A DNA stretch of 64,000 nt, taken from Haberlea rhodopensis. Its lineage: Eukaryota > Streptophyta > Magnoliopsida > Lamiales > Gesneriaceae. Where the stretch lies: assembly GCA_907163345.1 (NCBI GenBank), contig CAJQUN010000003.1, positions 1,364,001-1,428,000 of the forward strand. The letters are read 5' to 3'. The notes beneath the pieces were generated by a model. The model had not been told where the DNA came from and did not search any database. It saw nothing but the letters and a program-made list of their open reading frames with translations. Positions 11,781-24,700 of this stretch are shown piece after piece (the stretch's first letter is position 1; every line of letters starts with the position of its first letter). The translations under genes and the position numbers were made by a program.

Positions 11781-12152
11781 CCTAAATATGATATCATAAT
11801 AATGTACTTAAAATTCAATTTCCCAAAGATCAAATTCAAAGTAATTGAATTTCACCACATAATTATAATATGCAATTCAAGGAATATTAACCAAGCAAAA
11901 AGAGTTAATTATACTACTATGATGCTCAAAATAAATTTACCTTTGATGATACGAATGAGTTCATATTATCGGTCCTTTATCTCGTGCTTCCTCTATTGTG
12001 GTGCATAAGATGATTTCCTCTCTTGAGGTGCTAGTGCCTTCATCCTCTCTCCCATTGTTGTTCCTACAAAACAAATTTTTGATTGGAGGTTCTTTGGTAC
12101 CCATTTGATTTTTGGGTCCTTGCGGGTTAACTTTCATCGGTGCTTTTGGAAT

Positions 12153-13563
12153 CTATTTCCACCTCTTGTTTGGTTGGTATTGGTATTTAGCAAATCTACA
12201 TTTATTCTTTGTATGACCAACCTTACAACAATAAGTGCAAGTAGGGGAATTGTGCTTAGCTTTTGCCAATAAGTTTGAAAAAGTTTTAGATTTGCTTGAA
12301 AAGCCTAGTCCGGCTTTATCGACGCTATATCGTTGCAAGCCAAGTAATTCTTCCAATTTTAAACTACTTTCACTAAACTTGCAAAAAGAATTCTTCAAAG
12401 AGCTTAATTCATTTTTCAATGAATTATTTTCTTCATCTCTCTTGGCTAACTCAAGTTTGAGCAATTTGTTACTCATCTTAGTTTTGCCAAGAACATCAAT
12501 AAGTTCATTATAGGAATCTAATAATTCATCAAAGGATGGTACCTCATCGTCGCTTTTATCTTCTTCGTCATTTGCGTCATCTTTGGCCATGAGACAAAGG
12601 TTTGTTGCTTCTTCTTCATCGGAGTCACTATCACTCCATGTGGCCATTAGATCTTTCTTCTTCCCTTTATCCTCATTCTTCTTCCTAGGACATTCATTAG
12701 CATAATGACCTTTATATCGATCGAAGGTCTTAGGCTTGTTGTATTTGCTTGTAGAATTTCTTGAACTTTCTTGTGAACAAGATCATCTCTTCATCATCTT
12801 CATCATCGGATTGTGCTTTCCTTCCGACCAAGGCTATCCCCTTTCTTATAGATTTATCCTCCTCCTTTATTCCCTTCCGGGTTGACACTTTAAGCTCATG
12901 GGTCACCAAGGTACCATGAAGTTCATCAAGATCATATGATGCACTATCTCCTTTGTTGGATTCGATGATAGCCTTCCTCTTGGCATCCCATTCTTGTGGT
13001 AAGGCTCTAAGGGATCTTCTCCATATTTGTTTCGGAGGATACTTCTCACCAAGTTGAGCAAGCTCAATGATGATTTGGGTGGGCCTTCTAAACACTGAAT
13101 CAACATTCTCTCCGGACTCCATCTCAAATGTTTCATACTTGAGTTGTAGAAGATCTATCTTTGTCTCCTTTACTTGATTGGTTCCCTAATTACAAATTTG
13201 AAGTTTGTCCCAAATCTCCTTGGCGGTTGAGCACATCAAAATCCGGTTGTACTCCTTCATATCTAAAGCACAATGCAAAATATTAATAGCTTTAGCATTT
13301 TGAGAAATTAAAATCATATCCACCCTTGTAAAGTCCTCCATTTCTTTGGGAACATTTCTTCCCTCAGCTTCCTTTAAAGGAATATGTGGACCGTTTACAA
13401 TTATCTTCCATAGGTCATAGTCTAAGAATTGGATATATAGAGAAATTCTATTCTTCCAATATCCGTAGTTATCTCCCGTGAAGAGCGAAGGACGATTTGT
13501 CGATTGACATTGAGCAAACTCATTTGCTAGATTAGCCATAGAAAATTTTGATTTAAAAAACAA
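12153..13563 (-). pseudogene. Copia gag (UBN2-type) with stop, frameshift and one intact zinc knuckle
   Basis: Three open pieces make one gag. Piece 1 (13563-13186) begins MFFKSKFSMANLANEF and holds the DUF4219/UBN2 region through AKEIWDKLQICN, ended by an in-frame TAG. Piece 2 continues in the same frame (to 12730) with the rest of UBN2. A frameshift then leads to piece 3 (12647-12153), acidic and Lys-rich with a CCHC zinc knuckle CTYCCKVGHTKNKC. An earlier knuckle position (YKGHYANEC context) has lost its first two cysteines. No protease, integrase, RT or RNase H follows before the polypurine tract, so the element is gag-only and non-autonomous. Confidence 0.85.
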
Positions 13564-13570
13564 AAATCAA

Positions 13571-13585
13571 ATGGCTCTGATACCA
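13571..13585 (-). other. Primer-binding site (initiator tRNA-Met) of the copia element
   Basis: On the minus strand TGGTATCAGAGCCAT, complementary to the 3' end of plant initiator tRNA-Met, lies two bases inside the 5' LTR end (..GGTTCCAACA). This fixes the element's orientation and the LTR boundary at 13588. Confidence 0.9.
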
Positions 13586-13587
13586 CT

Positions 13588-14764
13588 TGTTGGAACCGAA
13601 GAGGGGGGTGAATGAGGTTCCTTGGCTACTTTAGCGTTTTAAAATGAATTTGCAAATAGTTGAATTTGCGTTGCGGAAGACTTCAAGTCAATCGAACAAT
13701 AAATAATAAGAAGTAATAAATAAATGCGTAAAGTAAATAAAGCGATAAACGACACAAATATTTGCTATAGAAGTTCGACGATGAATCACCTACATCTCCT
13801 CTTCCCGGCTAGAAAACGTCCAACCGAGGTTCCACTAGAACAACTTTGATCTTGGCCTTAAGGGCTCCAAGTTAGCCACAACACACTCTTCCCGGGTAAC
13901 ACACTCTTCACGAGTCTTATTGGCCTTAAGGGCTACAAGGATAGCCACAACCTTGCACGAACTTTACTTGCCGATGTCTTATACAATTTCCAACTTGCGT
14001 CGGTGTTGGAGGACCTTACAATAAATCAAATAACACATTCATGGTGTAACAACACGAAGAATCAAAAGCTCTCACACAAGAAATAAATTACAAACTCCAA
14101 TACAACACAAATGTATGAAGTTTGCAATGCTAGAATGATTTTCATTGAGCAAAGCTTTCTTGTAGTGTACTCTCTTGTTTCTTATCTTCAAAATGCTCCA
14201 AATCATCCATATTTATAGTGTAGAAGGCCCCCAAGACTCCTACTAGCCGTTGCTACACTTAAGGCTTGAATCACTCCAAGATCACCTAGGACATCGCCTC
14301 GGGCGATCACCATCGCCGCGCTCCAACAGTCATGAAATTGTACAGATCGCCTCAGGCGAAGTGCTGATCGCCTCAGGCGATCGTTCACCAAAAATAATGG
14401 CGTAGCCTTCATTGATCAGAATTTTTCATCTCCTCAAACGAAGTCTCCATCGCCTCAAACGAACCATGCACCGCCTCACGCGATCTAGCCATCGCCTCAG
14501 GCGATCTCCCCATGGGTGCGGTCCTTGGCATTACTTCAGTCGATGTGCGGGGCGATGTCTCCCTTGGCTGCCATCGCCTGGGGCGATCCGCCCAGTCTTT
14601 GCATATTTTGATTTCCTTCAAACAGTCCAGTTTTCAACCATTTAAACCTGTACACTAAGTAGACACATTAGTATAACAATGCAAGTTTTGTTGATCATCA
14701 AAACTCATAAATAATTCGGAGAAAAATTAAGCATTAAACTCAACAATGCGTTAAAGTCTCAACA
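13588..14764 (-). repeat. Complete 5' LTR of the copia element
   Basis: 1177 bp; on the minus strand it runs from TGTTGAGAC to ..TTCCAACA, next to the primer site. The part 14166-14764 matches the truncated 3' LTR with several differences, so the insertion is not recent. It carries repeated ATCGCCTCAGGCGAT dyads at 14340-14590. The element's target duplication cannot be seen because the far LTR is truncated. Confidence 0.88.
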
Positions 14765-15926
14765 AACCTACCTAGTAAAACTCAAAATCAGTGTATGATT
14801 TTACTTAAATCATACTCACATATGTATAATGAATTGATACATAACGGATTAAGTAACGGGGACCCCACAGAAGCGAAGGCGGGATGATAACCTCGACAAG
14901 TGACTAACCACATAGTTTGTCTTGTTTGTTTTTATGCATTATAGGATAAATTTTGATTGTTTTGCTTTATTATGAGCAACTAAACTTCTTTTTAATTCTT
15001 GGTTAAGGAATACAATATATTGGAGTTCATGATTCGCGTGAGATTATATTTTTATTTATCTATTTTCATTGAGTATCAATAGTTTTTCTGATTATCATGC
15101 CATGATTGTTGTGTTTGATTATTAGATTGATCACATAACTATTTTTTTCATACAACCTAATGCTAAATTAGATGTCAAATCCGGAATTGTTTCTTCCCTC
15201 TAATTACGAAGCAACTAAGGTTAATAGATTTCTGTTTGTGAGTTTGTTAAATTCTTAGGGAAAACGTTTGACTAGATTAAACATGGACACGTAGATTATG
15301 TTGTTTAGCTTTATCTTTCTCACTAGTTTTTAATGCTATCATCGGTTTAAATCATAATCGTTTGTATTTTGATTGATTGATTGGTAAGTGTTAAACTAGA
15401 ATGCTTGGGCTACTTAACTAAAAATAAAGTGATATAGAAATTGAATTTAGGAATTGAATTTCCAATGATAAATATTCATATGAAAGTTGAAACTTGTGTG
15501 AAATCGATGATCGAGATAATAAACCCCAATTGTAAAGTCGACTGAAAGCCAAGAATCACAATTCTCTCATAATTTAATTCATCGTGTTTTAATCTTGCAT
15601 AGTAGTTTAATTCATAGCTTTTAGATTTTAAATTCATAGTAATAATCACATCAACTTAAAAAAAAACCCCATTTTACTTTGTTTTGCAAACATTAACACA
15701 AAATACATCATTCCTTGTGGAATCGATCCCTACTCACGATACTACATTCTTATACTGTTATTAAATAAGAGGGTTAATTTGGGCGTACACGATAAGCGCT
15801 ACCATCTTCCAAACTCGATATTTTAATTATTCCTTTGACATGTTAGCTCGGTTGAGTCTTTTTATCGTTTATAGTAAGATATAATGAAAAATCATAGAAA
15901 TATATGTGCAAAAATGACACTTATCA
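14765..15926 (-). repeat. Decayed Tat/Ogre-like LTR (copy 1)
   Basis: On the minus strand it begins TGATAAGTGTCATTTTTG (15926), a start I associate with Tat/Ogre gypsy LTRs. It carries 'cctttgacatgttagctcg' (15832-15850) and 'ccttgtggaatcgatccctactcacgatactac' (15713-15746) blocks that recur at 48022 and 62798. The stretch 14940-15810 matches 62125-62895 imperfectly but in the same order. The left end is not defined. No coding region. Confidence 0.6.
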
Positions 15927-16067
15927 CTTATAATTCTCCTCACTTACAAGATTTTGTCCTCTAAATCACAGTAGATAATGATTTAAGTAACCATCTTTAT
16001 TTCATTCGATTCTTACATGTGAATTGGAAAGTCAAAAGTATTATACATGTGATATAGAGTAACATTT

Positions 16068-16363
16068 TCAAAAAAGATGTGGCCATTCTTGTCTCATTTT
16101 GGCATCTAACTCCCATGTTGATTTCTCCATTCCATGACAACTCCATTGTACTAAGACCGATGGACTAGTTGTATTCAATACCTTCTCCTTTCTGTTCAAA
16201 ATTCTGACAGGTTGTTCCAACATTGGATAAGGAACTGTTTATCACAATCTCATCAGGCTGTAACATATGAGATGTATATGGTTCATATATTCTTAACATA
16301 GATATATTTAGAACATCATGTATCATCAACAACTGTTGTGGCAAAGTCAATTGATATGCCACT
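16068..16363 (-). pseudogene. Ty3/gypsy polyprotein C-terminus (integrase end), downstream half
   Basis: Minus-strand translation gives AYQLTLPQQL..IHDVLNISMLRIYEP, then with frame shifts VQWSCHGMEKSTWEL..KMRQEWPHLF and a stop at 16068-16070. This is the conserved end of gypsy integrase (IHxVFHVSMLR and VQWxxHxxEEATWE blocks). It joins 19316-20366 once the LTR insertion at 16364-19315 is removed: the sequence across the target site reads I-G-T-V | A-Y-Q-L. Frameshifts show it is dead. Confidence 0.85.
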
Positions 16364-19315
16364 TGTAAGGCCCCAACTTCCCAATACGTCAATAATGCAA
16401 TTATGACATCACACGTACGTATAAGCGCTTAGTTTTTAAAACTCTCACAATATGCTTCATAACTACTGTGTGGGATTTTATAAAAATTCGGGGCAGAGTC
16501 CCCCCATAAACTGTACTCCCCAAAAAAATAAGAACACATCATAATAAACACCCTCAACAACATCACAAATATCCAATACTAATCAAGTAATAACATCCAC
16601 CAAAATAAAGCAACTAGGTAATACTCATGCCAATACACATCTTATCTAGGTATTCAATTCATTAAGCATGATCTACTCCGAATAGAATGCACATAAGGCA
16701 ACTAAGTAAAGGTGGAGCTCTGCAACATTCAACACTCTTATACAGACCATATACATGCATTATAATGCTCACAGATGAGCGATGAATAAATGAGTATAAG
16801 TTTACTCACATATATCACATTCTCTCATTTAGCAATACTGATACCATGCCCCTGGTAATATTCCACTCCAATAGCTCGAACTCACTTCAGAACCAATGTC
16901 ATACATGTTTTACCTGTTCCAACAGAAACAGCCCCCACACAGGATGAGCACGCTCCAACTCAACAGTCATACTCATATCAATATACAAAATTGAAATTGC
17001 AACTAAATAAGAATATTAAAAGCTATAAAATATACTCCCTGAATAATCCTGGCCAATTAAGGCCTTCTTATACTGTTCATGTTTCAATATGTCACAAATC
17101 CACAATCGTCAAGATCGATAACATTATTTAAACGATGATACTCAATATCAAGATAAATCGTTTCTTTAATGATACATCACTTATTTCACAATCATAACCA
17201 ACACAATTTAAAGGCACTCATGCCCATTACTATAACAATTCTCAATTGTTTCTCATATCAACATGCCCTCGGCATCAAAACTCAACTCACACAATTCGGA
17301 TTATGTACACTTACATAACCGTAGTGCCACAAGTACTAAACAACATTCACATACTCGAATTTCGCATAATTACACATTAAAGTTCATTACATAAATGCAT
17401 TATTTTAGCATTTCTACATGGCATACTTGCTCGTACGTCACTACATACCTTAAAGTCTGTGTTTTTACCGTCAAGTCACCAACCTCATTGTCCGAGAGTT
17501 CAAGAAGGCTCTATATGAACTCAAAGGTTTTAAGGGTTAACTCATAACCAATATTTGATGAACAAAATCTCATATTAAATCATAAGGTCATGGCCATAAT
17601 ATCACATGATTCAACTCCCCAATGCGAGAATTCAATTAAACAACTAGCATGCTTCAAACACCCGAACCAACATCGAAGTGATTCAAACCAAGCTACGAAA
17701 CGAAGAATCCATGTTTATAAGAGATTCCACAATTTATATCAAATTCCCTTAATCCCAACATAAAATCACTTATTTGTTTAAATTCAACTTTAAACAACTT
17801 AAAGATGCATTGGTTTCCAAAATTCTTGATTTAGAACTCACTACTAAGAGCAGTAATTCGATAAAGTGACATAAGTCAACAATACATGTCATGATACCCA
17901 TTCAAGCATATACATCACCATAAACTCTAATCCATGTTAACACATACTAGCATGTACCTTACCCATTTCTTTACACACTAAACATGCTTCCAAAGGTAAC
18001 ACATCTCATACCATAGCCCAACACCCACTAAAACATTACAATGGCTACAAGCATAGAAGTTAGTTATTTTCACCCCCACTAACAAGGCTTAGACCCACGC
18101 TCGAGTCACATTTAAGCATATTAACAAGCACCTTCCATGCATGATTTTAGTCTTCATATTTTTAACCAACAATGATACTAGCCAATGCCCAAATCAACAA
18201 TTCCCTTCTAACATTTAATCATTCAACAAAGTGAGTCATAATTAGCTTCCAACAATCAATAAAATTTCTCATGCTCTCCAATTCCCGATTACAATATTTG
18301 TACTCGAATTATAATCACCTAACCGCCTTAACCCGCTATACCAATTCAAGTTATCATTCTTCATTGACAATACTTCATCTAGCCACATACATGTATATAC
18401 TTAACACATATACACTTCAATTATGTAGGAATACATAATTACTTGCATAAACACCATCTACACACACTAATACATGCTGTATACACACACACGCAGGACA
18501 CACAATCTCGCACACACAACTGGGACGCGCACATACGCACCAAATCACACACCCTGTAGTATACTCACGTCCAACACCATTTAAGGGACATAAATCGACC
18601 AAAACTCATTCCAAGCCAACAAAATCGAACACAAGAGCAACCCATTCAAAAATGGTGAAAACCATCAACCCAAAAGTCCCTAAAAAACACCAAGGAAATG
18701 TTAATTAGTGCATGAGGAAGGATAATCTTACCATATCTGCACAGAATCGAGCTTGGGAGGAGAGAAAACACCCCTTGGTGTCAAGCGTTGGAGGCACAAT
18801 CGGTTTGGGGAAAAGGGGTGAAGAAGTCGATGGTTTGAAGAGAGGGGTGGGGGCGATTTTGAGTGTGTCTTGGTGGTGGGGTGTTTGTGTTTCTATTAAA
18901 GTAGCCTTAACTTACCAATAATTATCATATTACCCCTTAATTATCATCCTTATTCAACTCATTAATTTAATAGTGAAACACTCATTTAATTTAATTATGA
19001 CACAAGCTCATCCTATAATTTATTTATTCAAAATTCGGACTAAAATGACATTCTCAAGAATTTGGGAATCTTTTTTTAATTTAATTATGACACAAGCTCA
19101 TCCTATAATTTATTTATTCAAAATTCGGACTAAAATGACATTCTCAAGAATTTGGGAATCTTTTTGAATTTAATTAATACTATAAACTCAACCAAGAATT
19201 ATTTATCCAACCCGGGTCCAAATAAGATTCCCAATAATTTAAATCTCGAAATCTTATTGAAATACCACAATTAAGTCAATTGAATAATTAATTATAAATT
19301 ATTCAGGGCATCACA
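16364..19315 (-). mobile_element. 2.95-kb LTR-type insertion (probable solo LTR) with 5-bp target duplication
   Basis: Bounded by tgtaaggccc (16364) and gggcatcaca (19315), with ccact at 16359-16363 and 19316-19320. It cleanly interrupts a gypsy integrase codon series. On the minus strand it starts TGTGATGCCC and ends GGCCTTACA, the same style as the LTR at 30299-31939 (TGTGATGC...CTTACA). No coding domain, primer site or paired LTR is visible inside, so I read it as a solo LTR of a large gypsy element (Tekay/Del-like by style). It carries the LTR block at 17430-17451 and a 90-bp tandem duplication near one end. Confidence 0.8.
18988..19167. repeat. 90-bp tandem duplication inside the LTR
   Basis: Two virtually identical 90-bp units (the word atgacacaagctcatcc starts at 18997 and 19087). 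Because 90 is a multiple of three, the duplication creates a repeating 64-residue ORF, which is not a gene. Near-identity implies a recent event. Confidence 0.9.
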
Positions 19316-20366
19316 CCACTGTACCAATCCTCTCCAAAATCTGATAAGGACCAACATATCGAGGTGTCAACTTGCCTTGACTCAAAAAGCACTATCCCAT
19401 GGAATGGAGATAATTTTAGAAATTCTCTATCACCAACTTGAAACTCGAATGGCCTTTTTCTCTTGTTTTTATAGCTGGCTTACCTGTTTTGAGATGATTT
19501 CGTTCGTTCCCAAATCAATTCTATCTTTCCTTGCATTTCCTCTACAAATTCATGTTGTGACAACTGCTCTTCTCCAATCTCATCCCAATGTACCGGTGAT
19601 CGACATCTCCCACCGACAGAGCCTCAAATGTTTCATTCCGATAGTCGTCTAAAAGTGTTATTATAGGATAAATCCATCAATGATAAATATTCTTGCCAAT
19701 TTCCATCAGAAGCCATCATCATTGATCGTAATAGATCCTCCAGGGTTTTAGTCTGCCCATCAATTTGGGGATGGTGGGCGGTGCTCATTGCTAACCTAGA
19801 ACTCATGACATTGTGAAAGCTGCTTCAAAACTTGGATACAAATCTAGAGTCTTTGTCGGAAATAATTGAAATTGGAACTCCTTGTAAACGAACCACATTA
19901 TCCACATATAACAATGTCATATTCTTATAGGAATAAATATGATCATACGAAATAAAGTGTGCTGGCTTACATTGTCTATCAATCACAGATGGCATTATAC
20001 CCTCTGCTCGACCTAGACAAATGAGTCACGAAGTTCATAGCAGCGTGTTTCCAATTCCATTGTTGCACTTCTAAACTCTGAAGCATACTAACAGGTCCCA
20101 TTCTTTCTATCTTGACATGCTGACATTTCAAACTTCTTTCCAGAAACTCATAAATGTCTTTCTTCATACCTTCCCACAAGAAAATGTGATCTCAATGTAT
20201 TGTACTTCTTACGACTACCAAGATGGATCCTATGATGGCTGCGGTGTGCCTCCTGAAACAATGCTTCTTTCAAGTCCGTAAGATTCAGTACCACTAACAT
20301 GTTGTTCAATTGCAACCAACCACTTGATGATACACTGAATCTAGACATGTGATCGGACATAATCAA
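19316..20366 (-). pseudogene. Ty3/gypsy integrase, upstream half
   Basis: Minus-strand pieces show the H2C2 zinc-binding region (EALFQEAHRSHHRIHLGSRKKY, later CQHVKIE), then WNWKHAAMNFVTHL (the integrase core start, where the usual MDFV Asp is replaced by Asn) and, near 19340, KLTPRYVGPYQILERIGTV. Order and motifs are those of gypsy integrase. Several frameshifts and the lost core Asp mark it as a relic. RT and RNase H are absent upstream. Confidence 0.85.
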
Positions 20367-20589
20367 TTCCTTTAATCGTTAAATATATGGATATGTTCTT
20401 TGAGCTTTCTTGATTCTTGAGATGATATATGGGCTCAAACCGCGAAGCAGAATATTTCACTCCAGACAACGGATGCGAGATCAAAACTATTTCGACTACT
20501 GGAAGTGGAAGCATTCGAATTTTCGTTTGGAGCTTGATTTCCTATCTAATGTCCTTCCACCATTGACAAAGATCAGAGAGTGCACAAAA

Positions 20590-20870
20590 CCTAGCTCTTT
20601 GATATCATAATAGAGAAGAAATGTGCACAATATGTGAAAGAATCTGTGATTCATTATCGAAGAGGAAGCATTACACTTGGACGTTGAAAAGAAAGTTAAC
20701 TGCCAAAATACAAATTGGTCCAGTATTTATACTAGTGAAAAAATATGAAAAACATTAAAAGAAACGTGTTTCTCAAAGTAGCACTTCGAATATTATTAAT
20801 TTAAATAAAGGTACATTGGGCTTGGTTGGTAAACTCTATGAATGTACATGAACAAAATTTAATTACAAAT
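20590..20870 (-). repeat. Possible LTR end with primer-binding-like site
   Basis: On the minus strand ATTATGATATCAAAGAGCTAGG resembles a decayed initiator-tRNA primer site. Sequence to its right contains TATAAATACTGG (a TATA-like word near 20735) and U5-like text before the site. Together they look like the 3' half of a decayed copia LTR. Weak. Confidence 0.35.
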
Positions 20871-20988
20871 ATTGAGGATGATCCTGAGAGCATATAACTT
20901 CTGTTTCAACGAAGATAAAGTTGTAAATATATAAATTTCTTCGAATATTTCGAATGAAATTTTGGATATTTACTTTTGATTTAAATTG

Positions 20989-20989
<1 letters not shown>

Positions 20990-21034
<45 letters not shown>
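20990..21034. repeat. (TA)n microsatellite
   Basis: An uninterrupted run of about 22 TA dinucleotides. The isoleucine/tyrosine ORFs over it are artefacts. Confidence 0.97.
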
Positions 21035-21038
<4 letters not shown>

Positions 21039-21741
21039 CTATTAGTATCATCAGCCAGTCCTAAATAAATTTCAAATTTCAATGGAATTTTCTGAATATC
21101 GATGAAACACCAATTGAAGCAGAGGATTTCATCCGTTGACACAACCCAAAAGTAATGGAATGCTAGCACCTGACGTGGATCCATCGCATTGATGCTTATT
21201 ACACGTTTCATAATACGTATCATTATTATGTCCAAATAAGTGAATGGTGCTGCACAAAATACAGTCTAGTTGTCAGGTAAAACCATGAGTTCTACGTGGA
21301 CTCAAGTTTGTGTCCCCCTCCCCATGGAATGGATAGGTTGATAAAAAAAAACATGAGTTCTAAGTCCAAGCCATACCTAAATATCAGATAGAAACAAGTT
21401 TGAGCGTGCATAAAAACATGAATAATTTGATAATCTGGAAATCAATCCATTGTAAAACATGCACAAATATTGAGTTTATTCTATGGTAACTTAATATATC
21501 CCAACTGTAGCATATAAAAAACTCCAATTTTCTAGGCAATAACATCTGGCAAAAATTAAGTCTAAACAAAACTTTTTACAATAGCAAATAAGTGAAGAAA
21601 AGAGGTCATCCATGAGCGCCTCGGGGAAAAAAATGAATGTACGCAAATCTTATCCGAAATCTAAGTTAATTTTAAGCTACAAAAAGCAGTGCGCAGAAAT
21701 TTAACTGAAATGTGATGAAAAGGGATGCGGCCACCTCATAG
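21035..21741. other. 3' flank of nicalin
   Basis: No gene recognised. The nicalin 3' UTR should occupy the part just below 21742. Confidence 0.4.
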
Positions 21742-24700
21742 TTAAGCAATTTTCACTTTACGGGAAGTGGGACGACGAAACAAACTGATAAGATCGTCAA
21801 GACCCTGTTAAAAAATGATAAAACCAGAGATTAAATATATGCCATGGTTTACAAGTCTGTCTCCAGAAAGGTAAACTTTATTTTCATTCCAAAATTACAA
21901 GGGATGTCTGACAGTTTTACATTAGAATGAATAGATCAGAGGAATGGAGAAAAAGAAATACCCTAGTTGTGATGACCAGAAAACTGAAAAGTGTAATCAA
22001 ATATGATCCAAGAACCAGCAGCAAAAGCAAGTCAAATGTCACGCTTGCAACCTGCAGTAAGGAACAGTTCACTGGAGACAATCCATCTTATTCTAAAACT
22101 GCTACCTTCATAAAATTGTGTTGTCGTTGCATTATTAAATATTCCATTCAGAGCCATGCTCACAGATGGAGAGAACGACTTTCCGTGATATACAGTGCAT
22201 AGTGAGACTCTTTGCCAACAATGACCATGTAATGATAAGTTTGTGGTCCTGGCACAAGGCTACTGAGTTCCAAGATCTCTCAAAAGAATAAGAAGCTTCA
22301 ATTAATTCGCAGTTAAAAGATTAAATTAGGTATAAGGGATCTTCAAAAGCACATATATTAAGTGAAGGAAAGAGTAAACTTCATGTAGAAGCTGCAATTG
22401 TGCTTGTCAACTTGTCATGGTTGTTAAGTATGCCATTTGTGTACATTTTCTTGATTGGTAAAAGTAGACAAAAGAGATCTAGTTTGATTGCTACCTGATA
22501 GATGTGTAACCTCCCAGATGTTGAATCATAAAAGGTCAGCATCCCATCAAGTACTTCCTGTTGTATATTCACCTCGACTGTGTGGTCTTCTAATTCCTAA
22601 CAATAGCAAAAGTTGCAACAGTCAGCATGAGAAGAAGTGCAATGTCTTGGATCACAATTGATTTCTACATATCCATGAAGGATAACAATAGCAACAAAAT
22701 TCAACTAAAAAAGTTCCCACTATAATAAATGTTTAAACTGCCTACTGTTCACCATACACAATAAAACATGAATCCTGATATGCCATTATGTTGTCAAATA
22801 TGTTATCCCAGTTCAGTCAGATTTGATTCGGATTTTCAAATTATAAATTTAGAAATTGTGTCAACCATATCAAAAACTGAGAATAAATATTCAAAACAAG
22901 ATCAAATGTAAATATACTGTCCCAAGGATAAATAGCCCACACATATAGTTTGGCAAAACTAACCTTTTTTAGAGCCATGATGAGAGGATCGTTCTTTGTA
23001 AGAAATGGGGCCACTCGAGGTGTTGTTGACAAAAATTCTAACCAAGAACGGATATAATAAGGGTTAACAGATAAACTGCTGTCATCCGTAAATATATCAG
23101 TGTTTTTCCCATCCTGGCCATAAATATGCCTCTGCTTACAAGCAAGAAAACCACTATTAGGAAATTGCGACTCATTTTTAATCATATCTAGTCATAAGAT
23201 AATCTTACAGCAAGAATTTCAGCAACCAATTTGACACTTCGGCTTATTGAAGCTTCATCAACAAACCGTCTGCAATACAGATCAAGGTGAAGGAAAGGAC
23301 AACTCGTGGAAAAAACTCAACAACATGGAGAAAAAAAAAAGGAACGTGAATAACAATATAAACCTCCTACAATTACAACCTGTTGTCTGACAAACCTCCA
23401 GCACTTTCCAGAAAATCAGATGCGACAGCAAGAGCAGATACTGTAGCTGCTGTGACTCTCAGCCTTGAAAATTGCTCATGCTCCCATGCAACCTGGAATT
23501 TTCACAGCTTAGGCCTGAGGAATAAAATATGAAATTGGACAGAAAAAATGAAGAAAACATAGAAATTAATAAAAGAAAACAAGCAAGACAATGTTTTTAA
23601 GAACAAGACATATCTTCACGCATTACAATACTTCTGGAACCCAACAATACCAATTAAGTTAACCAGAACCCACTACAGGCACTTCTCCTATTTCTGAAGA
23701 AACCACCATTAGTCCAGAGATTTTCATTGTGGCCCAGCTACGGATAAACTGACAATATACTTACTCGGGGATTAGATATGTTAATTTTCTTGTGCTTCAG
23801 ACCAACTTTAAGCCCCAATTCTGCAGACATACTGGAGAAACCCTGTAAAATTCCACTAAATAAGATGGAACCACTGTTGTGTATATATAGCTGCCTGTCA
23901 ACCACAGTATCTCTACATCACAAAAAACTACTCAGGATTACCTCGAAAATTTGTTTTATATATGCATTTTCCGGAGGCTTGGAGACATGAATCCATAACT
24001 CATTGCTAGATGAACCAAGGCTGTTCAAGCAAATAGCATAGTCAATAGTCTCACGCAACCTTTGGTCCAAACTCCGAAGCCACTATAAAAGACAGGTTAT
24101 CAAATCAAAATCTGACACAACACCCAGCACACGAGTGCGAAAAGAAGGATAGTAAGTCTTTTGAGAAGAAAAGGCACCTTTTGAGTTCCATTGTAGTTAT
24201 AAGGTCCTCCTGATGTCAGCGCAAAGAGTAAGTTATACCTTCCTCTTGTCTTAGGATTTGAATACAACACTGAAAACAACCTAGCTATTTCGAGAAGTGC
24301 CACAACGCCACTTCCATTGCTATCACTTCCGATGGATAATGCCTGTAAGCATTGAGATGGCATAAGACCATAGACTATCAAAAAAAAAAACAAAGAAAGA
24401 AAAGAAAGGTAATTCTTCAGTGAGAAATAACTAACTGGAGCAGCTCCAAATGTGTCATATGATGCCACTACAGCAATAGTTGGAAGTTGATTTGAATCGC
24501 CGTCAGCTCTCAAGCCTGGTAGCCACCCCTGATATACCACAAAATTCCGAAAACTGAAATAATTTAATAATCATAAATAACAGGATGACAGGAGCTCACA
24601 CAGAGATTAAATATCAATGGAACTAATGCTGCGAAAATCGACAACATTAAGGACTTCTTTTGACACGGGGATAGGAGGTTTTAGGGCTCAAACACTTGAC

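Noticed and set aside
22018..22051. Reading through nicalin exon 12 into its intron (63-residue ORF from 22572 ending in IKLD..)
   Set aside because: A GT donor at 22495 and a matching AG acceptor at 22052 restore the conserved membrane segment, so the read-through is intronic.
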